This document shows positions 16,454 to 25,784 of a stretch of 40,106 nucleotides of DNA, piece after piece. A program made the position numbers and the translations under genes. Source of the stretch: Curvibacter delicatus NBRC 14919 (GTDB lineage: Bacteria; Pseudomonadota; Gammaproteobacteria; Burkholderiales; Burkholderiaceae_C); assembly GCF_001592265.1 (NCBI RefSeq), contig NZ_BCWP01000031.1, positions 1-40,106 on the forward strand, written 5' to 3'. The notes beneath the pieces were generated by a model that saw only the letters and a program-made list of their open reading frames with translations, was not told where the DNA came from and did no database searches. Numbering within the stretch: position 1 is the first letter of the stretch; the number at the start of each line of letters is the position of its first letter.

Positions 16454-17353
16454 ATGAAGAAGCAGGTATTGGCCTTTTCCATTGCCATCTTGGCGGCCAG
16501 TGGTGCGTTGGCCCAGGCGAACAACACGCTTGCCAAGATCAAGGCTTCCGGCAGCGTCACCTTGGGTGTGCGTGAATCCTCGGGTCTGGGCTATACCCTG
16601 GGCAACGGCAAATACGTGGGTTTTCATACCGAGATGGGTGAGCGTGTCCTGGCCGACATCCAGAAGCAGCTCGGCCTGGCCAAGCTGGACATCAAGTACC
16701 AGCCGGTGACCTCGCAGAACCGCATCCCGCTGGTGACCAACGGCACGGTCGATCTGGAGTGCGGCTCCACCACCAACAACGCCGCGCGCCAGAAAGACAT
16801 GGCGTTCGCCGTGACCACGTATGTGGAAGAGGTGCGCATTGCCGTCAAGGCCAATTCGGGCATCCAGTCGATCAAGGACCTCAACGGCAAGAGTGTCGCC
16901 ACCACCACCGGGACCACTTCGGTGCAGACCCTGCGCAAGCATGAGCGTGCGGGCGGCATCGATTTCAAGGAGGTGTACGGCAAGGACCACGCCGACAGTT
17001 TCCTGCTGCTCGAATCCGGTCGTGCCGACGCCTTCGTGATGGACGGCTCCATCCTGGCGGCCAACATCTCGAAGTCCAAGAACCCCAACGACTTCAAGAT
17101 CGTCGGTGAGGTGCTGTCGGTCGAGCCGATTGCCTGCATGCTGCGCAAGGACGACCCGGCCTTCAAGAAGGCGGTGGACGACAGCATCAAGCGCCAGATC
17201 GCCGATGGCTCGCTGGCCAAGCTGTACGACCGCTGGTTCATGCAGCCGATCCCTCCGACCAACACCAAGGTGGGCCTGCCGCTGTCGGAGGCCACCAAGG
17301 CGGCCTGGGCCAACCCGAACGACAAGCCCATGGAAGATTACGCCAAGAAGTAA
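16454..17353 (+). CDS. gltI: Glutamate/aspartate ABC transporter substrate-binding protein
   Basis: A periplasmic binding protein of 299 residues. The signal peptide is MKKQVLAFSIAILAASGALA. Family-3 solute-binding features follow: SGSVTLGVRESSG, the GFHTEMGER segment, and VDLECGSTTNN, typical of GltI-type proteins. AAGGAG 7 bases upstream marks ATG 16454; a start at 16364 in frame would precede the signal peptide and is rejected. It heads a complete four-gene importer operon. Glutamate/aspartate specificity is inferred from overall similarity and gene order. Confidence 0.93.
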   Translation: MKKQVLAFSIAILAASGALAQANNTLAKIKASGSVTLGVRESSGLGYTLGNGKYVGFHTEMGERVLADIQKQLGLAKLDIKYQPVTSQNRIPLVTNGTVDLECGSTTNNAARQKDMAFAVTTYVEEVRIAVKANSGIQSIKDLNGKSVATTTGTTSVQTLRKHERAGGIDFKEVYGKDHADSFLLLESGRADAFVMDGSILAANISKSKNPNDFKIVGEVLSVEPIACMLRKDDPAFKKAVDDSIKRQIADGSLAKLYDRWFMQPIPPTNTKVGLPLSEATKAAWANPNDKPMEDYAKK

Positions 17354-17458
17354 GCCGGCGCGTGCTGCCGAATCCCTTCGGCCCGATGGTTGAGGGGTGT
17401 CGGGTTGACGCAGGTGTACGGCAACCGGAGCCCTGTCGATGAGAAGGAGGGGTGACAC

Positions 17459-18208
17459 ATGAGCTGGGATTGGCAGGTGTTCTGTGAAGACACCATGGAA
17501 CGGGTGGCCGTGCAAGGCTGCTTTGGCAAGGACGGCGGTATCACCTACCTCGACTGGATGTTGTCGGCCTGGGGCTGGACCGTGTCGGTGTCACTGCTGT
17601 CGCTGTTGCTGGCACTGCTGTTGGGCGCGTTGATCGGGACACTGCGCACGCTGCCCGATCGTCCGCTGGTCGTGAAACTCGGCAACGCCTGGGTCGAGTT
17701 GTTTCGCAACATCCCGTTGCTGGTGCAGATCTTCCTCTGGTACCACGTGGTGCCCAGCATCTTCCCGGCCATGAAGGCGGTGCCGGGCTTTGTGCTGGTG
17801 GTGCTGGCGCTGGGGTTCTTCACTTCGGCGCGCATTGCCGAGCAGGTGCGTTCGGGCATCGAGACGCTGCCGCGCGGGCAGCGTTATGCCGGCATGGCCA
17901 TGGGTTTCACCACCTTCCAGACCTACCGCTATGTGCTGTTGCCCATGGCGTTCCGCATCATCGTACCGCCGCTGACCAGCGAGACCATGAACATTTTCAA
18001 GAACTCGTCGGTCGCGTTCGCCGTGTCGGTGGCCGAGCTGACCATGTTCGCCATGCAGGCGCAGGAGGAAACATCGCGCGGCATCGAGGTCTACCTGGGC
18101 GTGACCGCCCTGTACATCATCTCGGCGTTTGCCATCAACCGTCTCATGGCCTTCATCGAGAGGCGCGCACGCGTGCCGGGTTTCATTGTCGCGGGTGGAG
18201 GGCATTGA
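17459..18208 (+). CDS. gltJ: Glutamate/aspartate ABC transporter permease
   Basis: This inner-membrane permease of 249 residues begins with a hydrophilic segment containing CFGKDGGITYLDWMLSAWG, characteristic of GltJ, then HisM-type transmembrane helices. The coupling loop that contacts the ATPase is the GQRYAGMAMGFTTFQTYRYV region. A strong AAGGAGGGG ribosome site precedes ATG 17459. The 105 bases after gltI hold no gene; no clear hairpin with a T-run is seen, so the operon is continuous. Confidence 0.93.
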   Translation: MSWDWQVFCEDTMERVAVQGCFGKDGGITYLDWMLSAWGWTVSVSLLSLLLALLLGALIGTLRTLPDRPLVVKLGNAWVELFRNIPLLVQIFLWYHVVPSIFPAMKAVPGFVLVVLALGFFTSARIAEQVRSGIETLPRGQRYAGMAMGFTTFQTYRYVLLPMAFRIIVPPLTSETMNIFKNSSVAFAVSVAELTMFAMQAQEETSRGIEVYLGVTALYIISAFAINRLMAFIERRARVPGFIVAGGGH

Positions 18209-18210
18209 CA

Positions 18211-18882
18211 ATGAACCTCCAGCTCGACCTTTCGTTCTACAACTGGGACCTGATCAGCAACTTCGTCCTCAAGGGGCTGTACTTCAGCCTGATGCTGACG
18301 TTGGTGGCCACGGTGGGCGGCGTGATCTTCGGTACCGTGCTGGCATTGATGCGCCTGTCGGGCAAGCCATGGCTCGACGTGCCCGCCACGATCTACGTCA
18401 ACGGCATGCGCAGCATTCCGCTGGTGATGGTGATTCTGTGGTTCTTCCTGCTCATGCCGGCCCTCATCGGCCGCCCGATTGGCGCCGAGGTGTCCGCGGT
18501 GGTCACCTTCATTGCTTTCGAAGCTGCCTACTTCAGCGAAATCATGCGCGCCGGCATCCAGTCGATTCCGCGCGGTCAGGTGTTTGCCGGCCAGGCGCTG
18601 GGCATGACCTACGGCCAGAACATGCGGCTGGTGGTGCTGCCGCAGGCCTTGCGCAACATGCTGCCGGTGTTGCTGACGCAGACCATCATCCTGTTCCAGG
18701 ACACCTCGCTGGTCTATGCCATCGGGGCCTACGACATGCTCAAGGGTTTCGAGGTGGCCGGCAAGAATTTCGGCCGTCCGATCGAGGCCTATCTGGCAGC
18801 GGCGCTGTTGTACTTCGTCATGTGCTACGCGCTGTCCTGGGCGGTGAAGCGGCTGCATCAGAAGATTGCCATCATCCGGTGA
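18211..18882 (+). CDS. gltK: Glutamate/aspartate ABC transporter permease
   Basis: The second permease has 223 residues with about five transmembrane helices. The EAA-type cytoplasmic loop is near GQVFAGQALGMTYGQNMRLVV. GGAGG at 18196-18200 sits 10 bases before ATG 18211. An in-frame TTG at 18205 overlaps the gltJ stop but is too close to the ribosome site. It pairs with GltJ to form the channel. Confidence 0.92.
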   Translation: MNLQLDLSFYNWDLISNFVLKGLYFSLMLTLVATVGGVIFGTVLALMRLSGKPWLDVPATIYVNGMRSIPLVMVILWFFLLMPALIGRPIGAEVSAVVTFIAFEAAYFSEIMRAGIQSIPRGQVFAGQALGMTYGQNMRLVVLPQALRNMLPVLLTQTIILFQDTSLVYAIGAYDMLKGFEVAGKNFGRPIEAYLAAALLYFVMCYALSWAVKRLHQKIAIIR

Positions 18883-18900
18883 CGGCGGGAAGGATTTGTC

Positions 18901-19638
<738 letters not shown>

Positions 19639-19640
19639 GA

Positions 19641-19712
19641 GCGTCCCCCTGAGCGGCTGCGCCGCTTCCCCCAAGGGGGACGCCGCCAGCAGCCCGGCTA
19701 AGCCGGTTCTGC
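19641..19712. repeat. Compound hairpin repeat between gltL and pyrC
   Basis: Perfect outer arms GCGTCCCCCT (19641-19650)/AGGGGGACGC (19674-19683) enclose a second perfect hairpin AGCGGC-TGC-GCCGCT (19652-19666). A third, CCGGCT-A-AGCCGG, follows around 19694-19706. The right-hand part resembles, inverted, the stretch near 34825-34848. With no T-run it is not a classic terminator, but it could end or protect the glt transcript. Confidence 0.75.
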
Positions 19713-19749
19713 GGCAGCCCTGGTCTGAGACCGAGAGTGGCGGTTTTGG

Positions 19750-19755
19750 GACAAT
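19750..19755 (+). promoter_or_regulatory. -10 box of a probable leaderless pyrC promoter
   Basis: GACAAT ends 6 bases before the pyrC ATG at 19762, and no Shine-Dalgarno is present in the intervening AGCGTC. The spacing matches the -10 box to 5' end distance at rnpB and the arrangement before the LysR gene at 12448 and dapF. A -35 box is not clear. Confidence 0.45.
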
Positions 19756-19761
19756 AGCGTC

Positions 19762-20793
19762 ATGACTTCGCAAATTACCATCACCCGCCCCGATGACTGG
19801 CATCTGCACGTGCGCGACGGCGAGCCGCTGGCCACTGTGGTGCCGCACACCGCAGCCCAGTTCGGCCGCGCCATCATCATGCCCAACCTGAAGCCGCCGG
19901 TGACCACCGCGCAGCAGGCGCTGGACTACAAGCGCCGCATCCTGGCTGCCGTGCCGGCAGGCATGGCGTTTGAGCCGCTGATGACGCTCTACCTCACCGA
20001 CAATCTGCCACCGGACGAGATCCAGCGCGCCAAAGACGCGGGCGTGATGGCGGCCAAGCTCTACCCGGCGGGCGCCACCACCAACAGCGATGCCGGCGTG
20101 ACCGACCTGCGCAAGACCTACAAGACGCTGGAAGCTATGCAGCGCGAGGGCCTGCTGCTGCTGGTGCACGGCGAGGTCACTTCGCCCGAGATCGACCTGT
20201 TCGACCGCGAGGCGGTGTTCATCGAGCAGCAACTGATGCCGCTGCGGCGCGACTTCCCCGAGCTGAAGATCGTGTTCGAGCACATCACGACGAAGGAGGC
20301 GGCGCAGTACGTGCAGGCCAGCGACCGTTACCTGGGCGCTACCATCACCGCCCACCATCTGCTCTACAACCGCAACGCCATCTTCACCGGCGGCATCCGG
20401 CCGCACTACTACTGCCTGCCGGTGCTGAAGCGGGAAGTGCATCGCCAGGCCCTGGTGGCGGCAGCCACCAGTGGCAACCCGAAGTTCTTCCTCGGCACCG
20501 ACAGTGCGCCGCACCCGGTACACCTGAAAGAGCACGCCACCGGTTGCGCCGGCTGCTACACCGCGCATGCGGCGATCGAGATGTACGCCGAGGCATTCGA
20601 TCTGGCGGGCGGGCTCGACAAGCTCGAAGGCTTTGCCAGCTTCCATGGCGCCGACTTCTATGGCTTGCCGCGCAACACGGGCACCATCACGCTGCGGCGC
20701 GAGTCGTGGACGCCGCCGGAGAGCTTCCCCTTCGGTCAGGCCGAGCTCAAGCCGCTGCGCTCCGGTGAGCCGCTGCCGTGGCGCATGGTCTAG
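19762..20793 (+). CDS. pyrC: Dihydroorotase, class II
   Basis: The zinc amidohydrolase has 343 residues and closes carbamoyl-aspartate to dihydroorotate in pyrimidine synthesis. The metal-binding HLHVRDG motif is near residue 14. The Lys that becomes carboxylated is in [14 protein letters not shown]. Further zinc His ligands are in LLVHGEV and ITAHHL, and the catalytic Asp is in LGTDSAPH. Length and motifs match E. coli-type PyrC. Its end overlaps the GTG start of the following gene. Confidence 0.97.
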   Translation: MTSQITITRPDDWHLHVRDGEPLATVVPHTAAQFGRAIIMPNLKPPVTTAQQALDYKRRILAAVPAGMAFEPLMTLYLTDNLPPDEIQRAKDAGVMAAKLYPAGATTNSDAGVTDLRKTYKTLEAMQREGLLLLVHGEVTSPEIDLFDREAVFIEQQLMPLRRDFPELKIVFEHITTKEAAQYVQASDRYLGATITAHHLLYNRNAIFTGGIRPHYYCLPVLKREVHRQALVAAATSGNPKFFLGTDSAPHPVHLKEHATGCAGCYTAHAAIEMYAEAFDLAGGLDKLEGFASFHGADFYGLPRNTGTITLRRESWTPPESFPFGQAELKPLRSGEPLPWRMV

Positions 20794-21548
20794 CGCTGAT
20801 TGACTGGTCGGCGCCCTGGCTGGCGCCGTACCGCAAGGTTGGAGAGCCGCTGGCGCAGCAGGTGATGCAGGGCGCCAGCTGTGCGGCGGCGCTGAACAGC
20901 TGTGCGGCCATGCCGGTGCGTTTCGTGCCGCAGTCGGCATTGCCCGATGGCATGGCCTACGAGCAGTACATCTTTGAGCAGGGCGGTGTGCCGACACGTG
21001 ACGGCCTGCACGATTTCTTCAACGGCCTCATCTGGCAGCATTTCCCCTTGGCCAAACAACGGCTCAACCAGCTGCAGGCGGCGCAGATTGCGGCCGACGG
21101 CGTGCAGGCGGTGCGCGGGCCGGTGCGCGATGCCATCACCGTGTTCGACGAGAACGCTGCCCTGCTGCACGCCCCCGATGCCTTGTGGGATGCCCTGGTG
21201 GCCCGGGACTGGCAGCGCCTGTTCATCGAGCTGCGGCCGCTGTGGGCGCAGGCTTCGCTGCTGCTGTTCGGCCATGCCTTGCTGGAAAAACTGGTTTATC
21301 CAAAAAAACCGATCACGGCCCACGTCTATCCTGCGCAAATCGCTATAGATTCGATAGCAAGTTTGGATGCCTGGCTGGCGCAGGATCTCACGGCAGACAA
21401 ACTGGCGGGCAAGCCCTTCGTGCCGCTGCCGGTGCTGGGTGTACCCGGCTGGTGGCCGGCCAATGGCGAGCCGGCCTTCTACGACGACGCGCAGGTGTTT
21501 CGCCCGGCCCGCGCCGCGGCGCATCCCGTATCATCCGGCAGCCGGTGA
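20778..21548 (+). CDS. DUF3025-family protein
   Basis: This 256-residue protein begins with [18 protein letters not shown] and contains [33 protein letters not shown]-type sequence, which I recognise as DUF3025, a family of unknown function common in betaproteobacteria. There is no ATG near the beginning. GTG 20778, inside the last codons of pyrC, is the best start and implies translational coupling. A short GCTAT-N7-ATAGC inverted repeat is read in frame at 21342-21358, just after a [14 protein letters not shown] segment. No signal peptide or catalytic motif is evident. Confidence 0.78.
   Translation: MAHGLALIDWSAPWLAPYRKVGEPLAQQVMQGASCAAALNSCAAMPVRFVPQSALPDGMAYEQYIFEQGGVPTRDGLHDFFNGLIWQHFPLAKQRLNQLQAAQIAADGVQAVRGPVRDAITVFDENAALLHAPDALWDALVARDWQRLFIELRPLWAQASLLLFGHALLEKLVYPKKPITAHVYPAQIAIDSIASLDAWLAQDLTADKLAGKPFVPLPVLGVPGWWPANGEPAFYDDAQVFRPARAAAHPVSSGSR
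21342..21358. repeat. Short inverted repeat GCTAT-N7-ATAGC inside a gene
   Basis: This copy has 5-bp perfect arms with a 7-base spacer, AGATTCG. It matches 14 of 17 positions of the repeat at 12301-12317 and has the same plan as 36019-36035. It is translated as part of AIDSIAS in the DUF3025 protein without breaking the frame. Confidence 0.6.
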
Positions 21549-21663
21549 ATCAAATGGCCACAGGTGATGGGGACTTTTCCCGTCTGTGCCTTGATTTTCA
21601 TCGTTCCGCCCTTACCATTCGCGCCATCGGCCTGCGAATGACGGGCTGTCGTAGAAGGAAAGC

Positions 21664-22539
21664 ATGAAACGCATTGTTCTGTTTGTTCTGACCAATCTTG
21701 CGGTGGTGGTGGTGCTGGGCATTGTGGCCAGCCTGCTGGGTGTCAACCGCTACCTCACGGCCAATGGCATGAATCTGGGGGCCTTGCTTGGTTATGCCTT
21801 GGTCATGGGTTTTGGCGGCGCCATCATTTCGCTGCTGATCAGCAAGCCGGTGGCCAAGTGGAGCGCCGGTGTGCGCGTGATCGAGCAGCCGCAGTCGCCC
21901 GATGAGGCCTGGATTGTCAACACCGTGCAGAAGTTCGCCGACAAGGCCGGCATCGGCATGCCCGAGGTCGGCATTTTCGAAGGCGAGCCGAATGCTTTCG
22001 CCACCGGCGCCTTCAAGAACTCGGCGCTGGTGGCCGTGTCTACCGGTCTGCTGCAGGGCATGACGCGCGAAGAGGTGGAAGCCGTCATCGGCCACGAGGT
22101 GGCCCACATTGCCAACGGTGACATGGTTACCATGACGCTGATCCAGGGGGTGATGAACACGTTTGTGGTGTTCCTCAGCCGTGTCATTGGTTATGCGGTG
22201 GACAGCTTCCTGCGCAAGGGCGACGACCGCGACAGCGGCCCCGGCATCGGCTACTTCGTGACGACCATCGTGCTCGACATCGTGCTGGGTTTCCTGGCCG
22301 CCATCATCGTGGCCTGGTTCTCGCGTCAGCGCGAGTTCCGCGCCGATGCCGGCTCCGCGCAACTGCTGGGCCGCAAGCAGCCCATGATCAATGCGCTGGC
22401 GCGCCTGGGCGGCCTGCATGCTGGTGAGCTGCCCAAGAGCATGGCGGCCATGGGCATTGCCGGCGGCATCGGCCAGCTGTTCTCGACCCACCCGCCGATC
22501 GAAGAGCGCATCGCGGCGCTGCAAAACGCCCAAGGCTGA
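21664..22539 (+). CDS. htpX: HtpX membrane zinc metalloprotease
   Basis: A 291-residue inner-membrane protease. Two N-terminal transmembrane segments (about 4-24 and 38-58) precede the zinc motif HEVAH at residues 144-148. Two more hydrophobic segments follow, then the third zinc-ligand region [13 protein letters not shown]. In E. coli HtpX helps FtsH degrade damaged membrane proteins under heat or envelope stress. AAGGAA before ATG 21664 is a good ribosome site. A strong terminator lies 24 bases after the stop, so this is a single-gene or final-gene transcript. Confidence 0.96.
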   Translation: MKRIVLFVLTNLAVVVVLGIVASLLGVNRYLTANGMNLGALLGYALVMGFGGAIISLLISKPVAKWSAGVRVIEQPQSPDEAWIVNTVQKFADKAGIGMPEVGIFEGEPNAFATGAFKNSALVAVSTGLLQGMTREEVEAVIGHEVAHIANGDMVTMTLIQGVMNTFVVFLSRVIGYAVDSFLRKGDDRDSGPGIGYFVTTIVLDIVLGFLAAIIVAWFSRQREFRADAGSAQLLGRKQPMINALARLGGLHAGELPKSMAAMGIAGGIGQLFSTHPPIEERIAALQNAQG

Positions 22540-22563
22540 GCAAGAACATCCTGCTCCTGATGC

Positions 22564-22600
22564 AACCCGGCCGGACTGCTCAGTTCGGCCGGGTTTTTTT
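22564..22600 (+). terminator. Strong rho-independent terminator after htpX
   Basis: A perfect 10-bp GC-rich stem AACCCGGCCG (22564-22573)/CGGCCGGGTT (22586-22595) has a 12-base loop and seven T at 22594-22600. It separates htpX from the cyclic-di-GMP gene. Confidence 0.95.
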
Positions 22601-22776
22601 GTGCCCTGGCATCTTGGGGCAAGACCACTTGCGCTCGCGGATGGGTCTCTCCACAATGGGGTCGACTGAAGCAGACAAACAACTTGTTCGGAGGCCGCGT
22701 TGCAAGACAAGAGCCCCATGCCCCAGGCCTACCGCGGGTTCGCGCAGGCAACGCGCCGCGTTCCGGCATGGCTGCG

Positions 22777-22803
22777 CCATGTCTTCGCCATGTCTTCGCC
22801 ATG
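22777..22803 (+). repeat. 11-bp tandem duplication at the 5' end of the GGDEF-EAL gene
   Basis: The unit CCATGTCTTCG occurs at 22777-22787 (first C at 22777), again at 22788-22798, and its first five bases recur at 22799-22803. Each copy carries an ATG, at 22779, 22790 and 22801, and the three are in three different frames. Only the last is in frame with the GGDEF-EAL gene. Removing one 11-base copy would fuse an upstream coding-like frame beginning at ATG 22718 to the gene. Confidence 0.8.
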
Positions 22804-25485
22804 GGGTTCATGGCGCGTCTGTTTTCGGGGCTGTTGCTGCTCAATCTGCTGGTGATCGCACTGGCCGTCTGGGCGCTTTTTGAGAGCCGTCTCAAATACG
22901 AGGAGCGCGCGGCCAGCGAAGTCCAGAACCTGGCCCTGCTGCTTGACCATGACATCGCGGCCTCCCTCCGCGAAACCGACCTGTCCTTGCGGGCCACCCT
23001 CATGGAGGTTGAACGCAACATGGCGTCTGAGCGGCGCGATGACCAAGCCCTGAACTTTTTCATCGAACAGCAGCTGTTCCAGCACCCTGACCTGGACGGT
23101 CTGCGTGTGACGGACGAGCAGGGGCGCATGACGCACGGGACCGGTGTATTGCCGGGCTCCCAGCTGATGGTGGCGGATCGCGACTACTTTGTGCGTTTGC
23201 GCGAGCAGCCATACGCCGGACTGGTGGTCGGACAGCCGGCATTGGGGCGCATCAGCGGCAAGTGGGTCATCAACCTGGCGCGGGCCATCCGCACGCCAGA
23301 GGGCCGCTTTGCCGGTGTGGTTGTTGGCTCAATACCGGTGGCGCGTTTCAGCAGCGCCTTTGCCACCTTGACACTGGGACCTGGGGATTCGTTCACATTG
23401 TTCAACAGCGACATGCGCGTCGTGACCCGCCATCCGGAGGTGCCGACGGTGGCGACCTTGGTGGGGATGAAGTTCGGTTCGCCAGCCCTGCAAAGCCTGG
23501 TGCGTTCCGAGGCGGTCGAAGGCAGTTACCAGGCCGTCTCCAGCATTGATGGCGTGCACCGGGTCTTCGCCTACCGCAAGGTGAGGGGTGTGCCGCTGCA
23601 CATTGTGGCGGGCTTGTCGACGGCGGTGGCTCTGGCCGGTTGGCGTCAGGAGGCCTTGAAGGCGATGGGGCTGGTCGGGGTTTTTGTGCTGGCCACGCTG
23701 GTGCTGTCGTGGTTCATCTGCCAGGTCTGGCGCCAGCAGGCGCAGGCTGTGGCGGCCTTGCGGTCCGTCAACCGGACGCTGGATGCTGAAAAGTACCTGA
23801 ACCAGACCATCATCCAGAGTTCGCCGTTTGCCATCTACACACGCAACCAACAGGGCCTGGTGACGGCCTGGAACCTGGCCGCGGAAAAACTGTTCGGCTG
23901 GCGCGCCGAAGAAGTCTTGGGCAAGCCCCTGTTGAGTGTGCCGATCGGTAAAGAGGCGGAAACACGGGAGTTGCGTGAGCGCGTCTTGCGTGGTGAGAGC
24001 ATCATCCAGTTCGAGGTGCAGCGGCAGAAGCGTGACGGCACGGTGTTCGAGCTGAGCACCACCATGGCGCCTCTGCGCGGTGCTTCGGGTGAGATCGACG
24101 GCTATCTGGCCATTGCCACCGATGTCACGGCGCGCAAACAGGCCGAACGACAGATCGAATTCCTCGCCTACCGCGACGTCCTGACCGGCCTGCCCAACCG
24201 TCTGTTGCTGCACGATCGGTTCACGCAGGCCATCGCCTACGCGGATCGTGCCGGTTTGCGTGTGGCGCTGCTGTTCATCGATCTGGACAACTTCAAGACC
24301 ATCAATGATTCGCTGGGGCATGCCGTAGGGGATGCCCTGCTCAAGGAGATCGCGCTGCGTCTGGGTGCCTGCGTGCGCGAGACCGACACCATCAGCCGGC
24401 AAGGCGGTGACGAGTTCCTCATCGTGCTGTCCGATCTGTCCGACACCGATGCCATCAGCCCCGTGCTGGCCAAGATCCGCGAGCAATTGCACGCTCCGTT
24501 CGAGCTCGATGGACATGAGCTGACCACGTCGGCTTCCATCGGCATTGCCATCTACCCGAGCGACGGCCGGGATTTCGAGACCCTGCTGAAAAAAGCCGAC
24601 ACCGCCATGTACCAGGCCAAGGACGCCGGGCGCAACAGCTACCGTTTCTTTGACGAGCAGATGAACGTCAAGGCGGTTGAGCACCTCAGCCTCAAAACCG
24701 GCCTGCGCCGGGCACTGGACCGCGGCGAGTTCGAACTGCACTACCAGCCTCAGATCGATCTTGGCACTGGCAAAGTGATCGGGGCCGAGGCCTTGTTGCG
24801 CTGGCGCCATCCCGAACTGGGCCTGGTGTCGCCAGCCCGCTTCATCCCGGTGGCCGAAGACAGCGGCCTGATCGTGCCGATCGGCGAGTGGGTGATCCAG
24901 GAGGCCTGCCGCCAGGGGGCGGCGTGGAAGCAGGCGGGGTTGCCGCCACTGGTGATGGCGGTCAACCTGTCCGCGGTGGAATTCAAGCGTGGCGATGTCG
25001 AGCACAAGGTGATGCGCGCCTTGCAGGACAGCGGACTCGATCCGCATTGCCTGGAGCTGGAGCTGACCGAGTCGATCCTGATCCACAACACCGAGCAGGT
25101 GCTGGCGACGGTGCAGCGCCTTAAGCTGCTGGGGGTGAAACTGTCGATCGATGATTTCGGCACCGGGTATTCCAGCCTGTCCTACCTGAAACGCTTCGAG
25201 GTGGACAAGCTCAAGATCGACCAGTCCTTCATCCGCGATCTGGCCTCCGATCCGGATGATGCCGCCATCATCCGTGCCATCATCCAGATGGCGCGCAGCC
25301 TGAACCTGCGGACCCTGGCCGAAGGGGTGGAGAATGGCGATATGCTGGCGCGGCTGCGCGACTTCGCGTGCGAAGAAGCCCAGGGCTATTTCTTTGCCCG
25401 GCCCATGCCGGCGCAGGACTTTGTCGAGTTCGTCGGGCAGTGGGCGGGCCGCCAGTTGTTGATGAAGGGGGATTTGATCATATGA
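22801..25485 (+). CDS. Membrane sensor with PAS, GGDEF and EAL domains
   Basis: This cyclic-di-GMP enzyme has about 894 residues. A first transmembrane helix (FSGLLLLNLLVIALAVWAL) is followed by a periplasmic Cache-like sensor region, then a second helix (GVFVLATLVLSWFICQVW) near 285. A PAS domain comes next (about 330-445). The cyclase motif GGDEF is at 535-539 and an upstream RETD fits the inhibitory I-site. The phosphodiesterase EAL is at 663-665 with IDDFGTGYSS, ELTES and AEGVEN retained, so both activities look intact. The start is uncertain: ATG 22801 is the first in-frame ATG next to the helix, while a coding-like stretch from 22718 is separated by a frameshifting 11-bp duplication. 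It overlaps the next gene by 4 bases. Confidence 0.92.
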   Translation: MGFMARLFSGLLLLNLLVIALAVWALFESRLKYEERAASEVQNLALLLDHDIAASLRETDLSLRATLMEVERNMASERRDDQALNFFIEQQLFQHPDLDGLRVTDEQGRMTHGTGVLPGSQLMVADRDYFVRLREQPYAGLVVGQPALGRISGKWVINLARAIRTPEGRFAGVVVGSIPVARFSSAFATLTLGPGDSFTLFNSDMRVVTRHPEVPTVATLVGMKFGSPALQSLVRSEAVEGSYQAVSSIDGVHRVFAYRKVRGVPLHIVAGLSTAVALAGWRQEALKAMGLVGVFVLATLVLSWFICQVWRQQAQAVAALRSVNRTLDAEKYLNQTIIQSSPFAIYTRNQQGLVTAWNLAAEKLFGWRAEEVLGKPLLSVPIGKEAETRELRERVLRGESIIQFEVQRQKRDGTVFELSTTMAPLRGASGEIDGYLAIATDVTARKQAERQIEFLAYRDVLTGLPNRLLLHDRFTQAIAYADRAGLRVALLFIDLDNFKTINDSLGHAVGDALLKEIALRLGACVRETDTISRQGGDEFLIVLSDLSDTDAISPVLAKIREQLHAPFELDGHELTTSASIGIAIYPSDGRDFETLLKKADTAMYQAKDAGRNSYRFFDEQMNVKAVEHLSLKTGLRRALDRGEFELHYQPQIDLGTGKVIGAEALLRWRHPELGLVSPARFIPVAEDSGLIVPIGEWVIQEACRQGAAWKQAGLPPLVMAVNLSAVEFKRGDVEHKVMRALQDSGLDPHCLELELTESILIHNTEQVLATVQRLKLLGVKLSIDDFGTGYSSLSYLKRFEVDKLKIDQSFIRDLASDPDDAAIIRAIIQMARSLNLRTLAEGVENGDMLARLRDFACEEAQGYFFARPMPAQDFVEFVGQWAGRQLLMKGDLII

Positions 25486-25784
25486 ACAAGCTTCGCTTAC
25501 CTGTTTTACGGCTGCTGCCCTTGTGCCTGGCCGCACCGGTGGCGTTGGCACAAACCCCCCCCGCCTGCGAGCAGGCCTGGGTGGAGTACAACGAGTTCAA
25601 GGACCGCACGGTGATGGAAGCGTCCCAGTACCCTCTGACGGTGCAAGGTGCCGCGGTACGCGCTGCCTGCGGCACCGATGCGTTGCCGGCGCCGCCCTGG
25701 GCGGATACCCCGCCACCGCCGCAGGTGCGCAAGCGCAAGTCACCTCCGCCGCCGCCCCCACCCACCCCGCCACGTGCTCCTTAG
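25482..25784 (+). CDS. Small secreted proline-rich protein
   Basis: This hypothetical protein has 100 residues. The signal peptide is MNKLRLPVLRLLPLCLAAPVALA, cleaved before QTPP. The mature part has two cysteines (ACEQ and AACG, 37 residues apart by eye) that could form a disulfide. It ends in a basic patch KRKS followed by a polyproline tail. The ATG overlaps the GGDEF-EAL stop (ATGA) and AAGGGGG lies upstream, so it is coupled to that gene. Its stop interlocks with the stop of the convergent oxidoreductase gene. I do not recognise a family. Confidence 0.72.
   Translation: MNKLRLPVLRLLPLCLAAPVALAQTPPACEQAWVEYNEFKDRTVMEASQYPLTVQGAAVRAACGTDALPAPPWADTPPPPQVRKRKSPPPPPPPTPPRAP

Noticed and set aside
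21589-21620. Possible heat-shock (sigma-32) promoter upstream of htpX, with CTTGATTTT and a CCTTACCAT-like stretch.
   Set aside because: Only the -35 half resembles the consensus and the -10 match is weak, so it was not listed as a feature.
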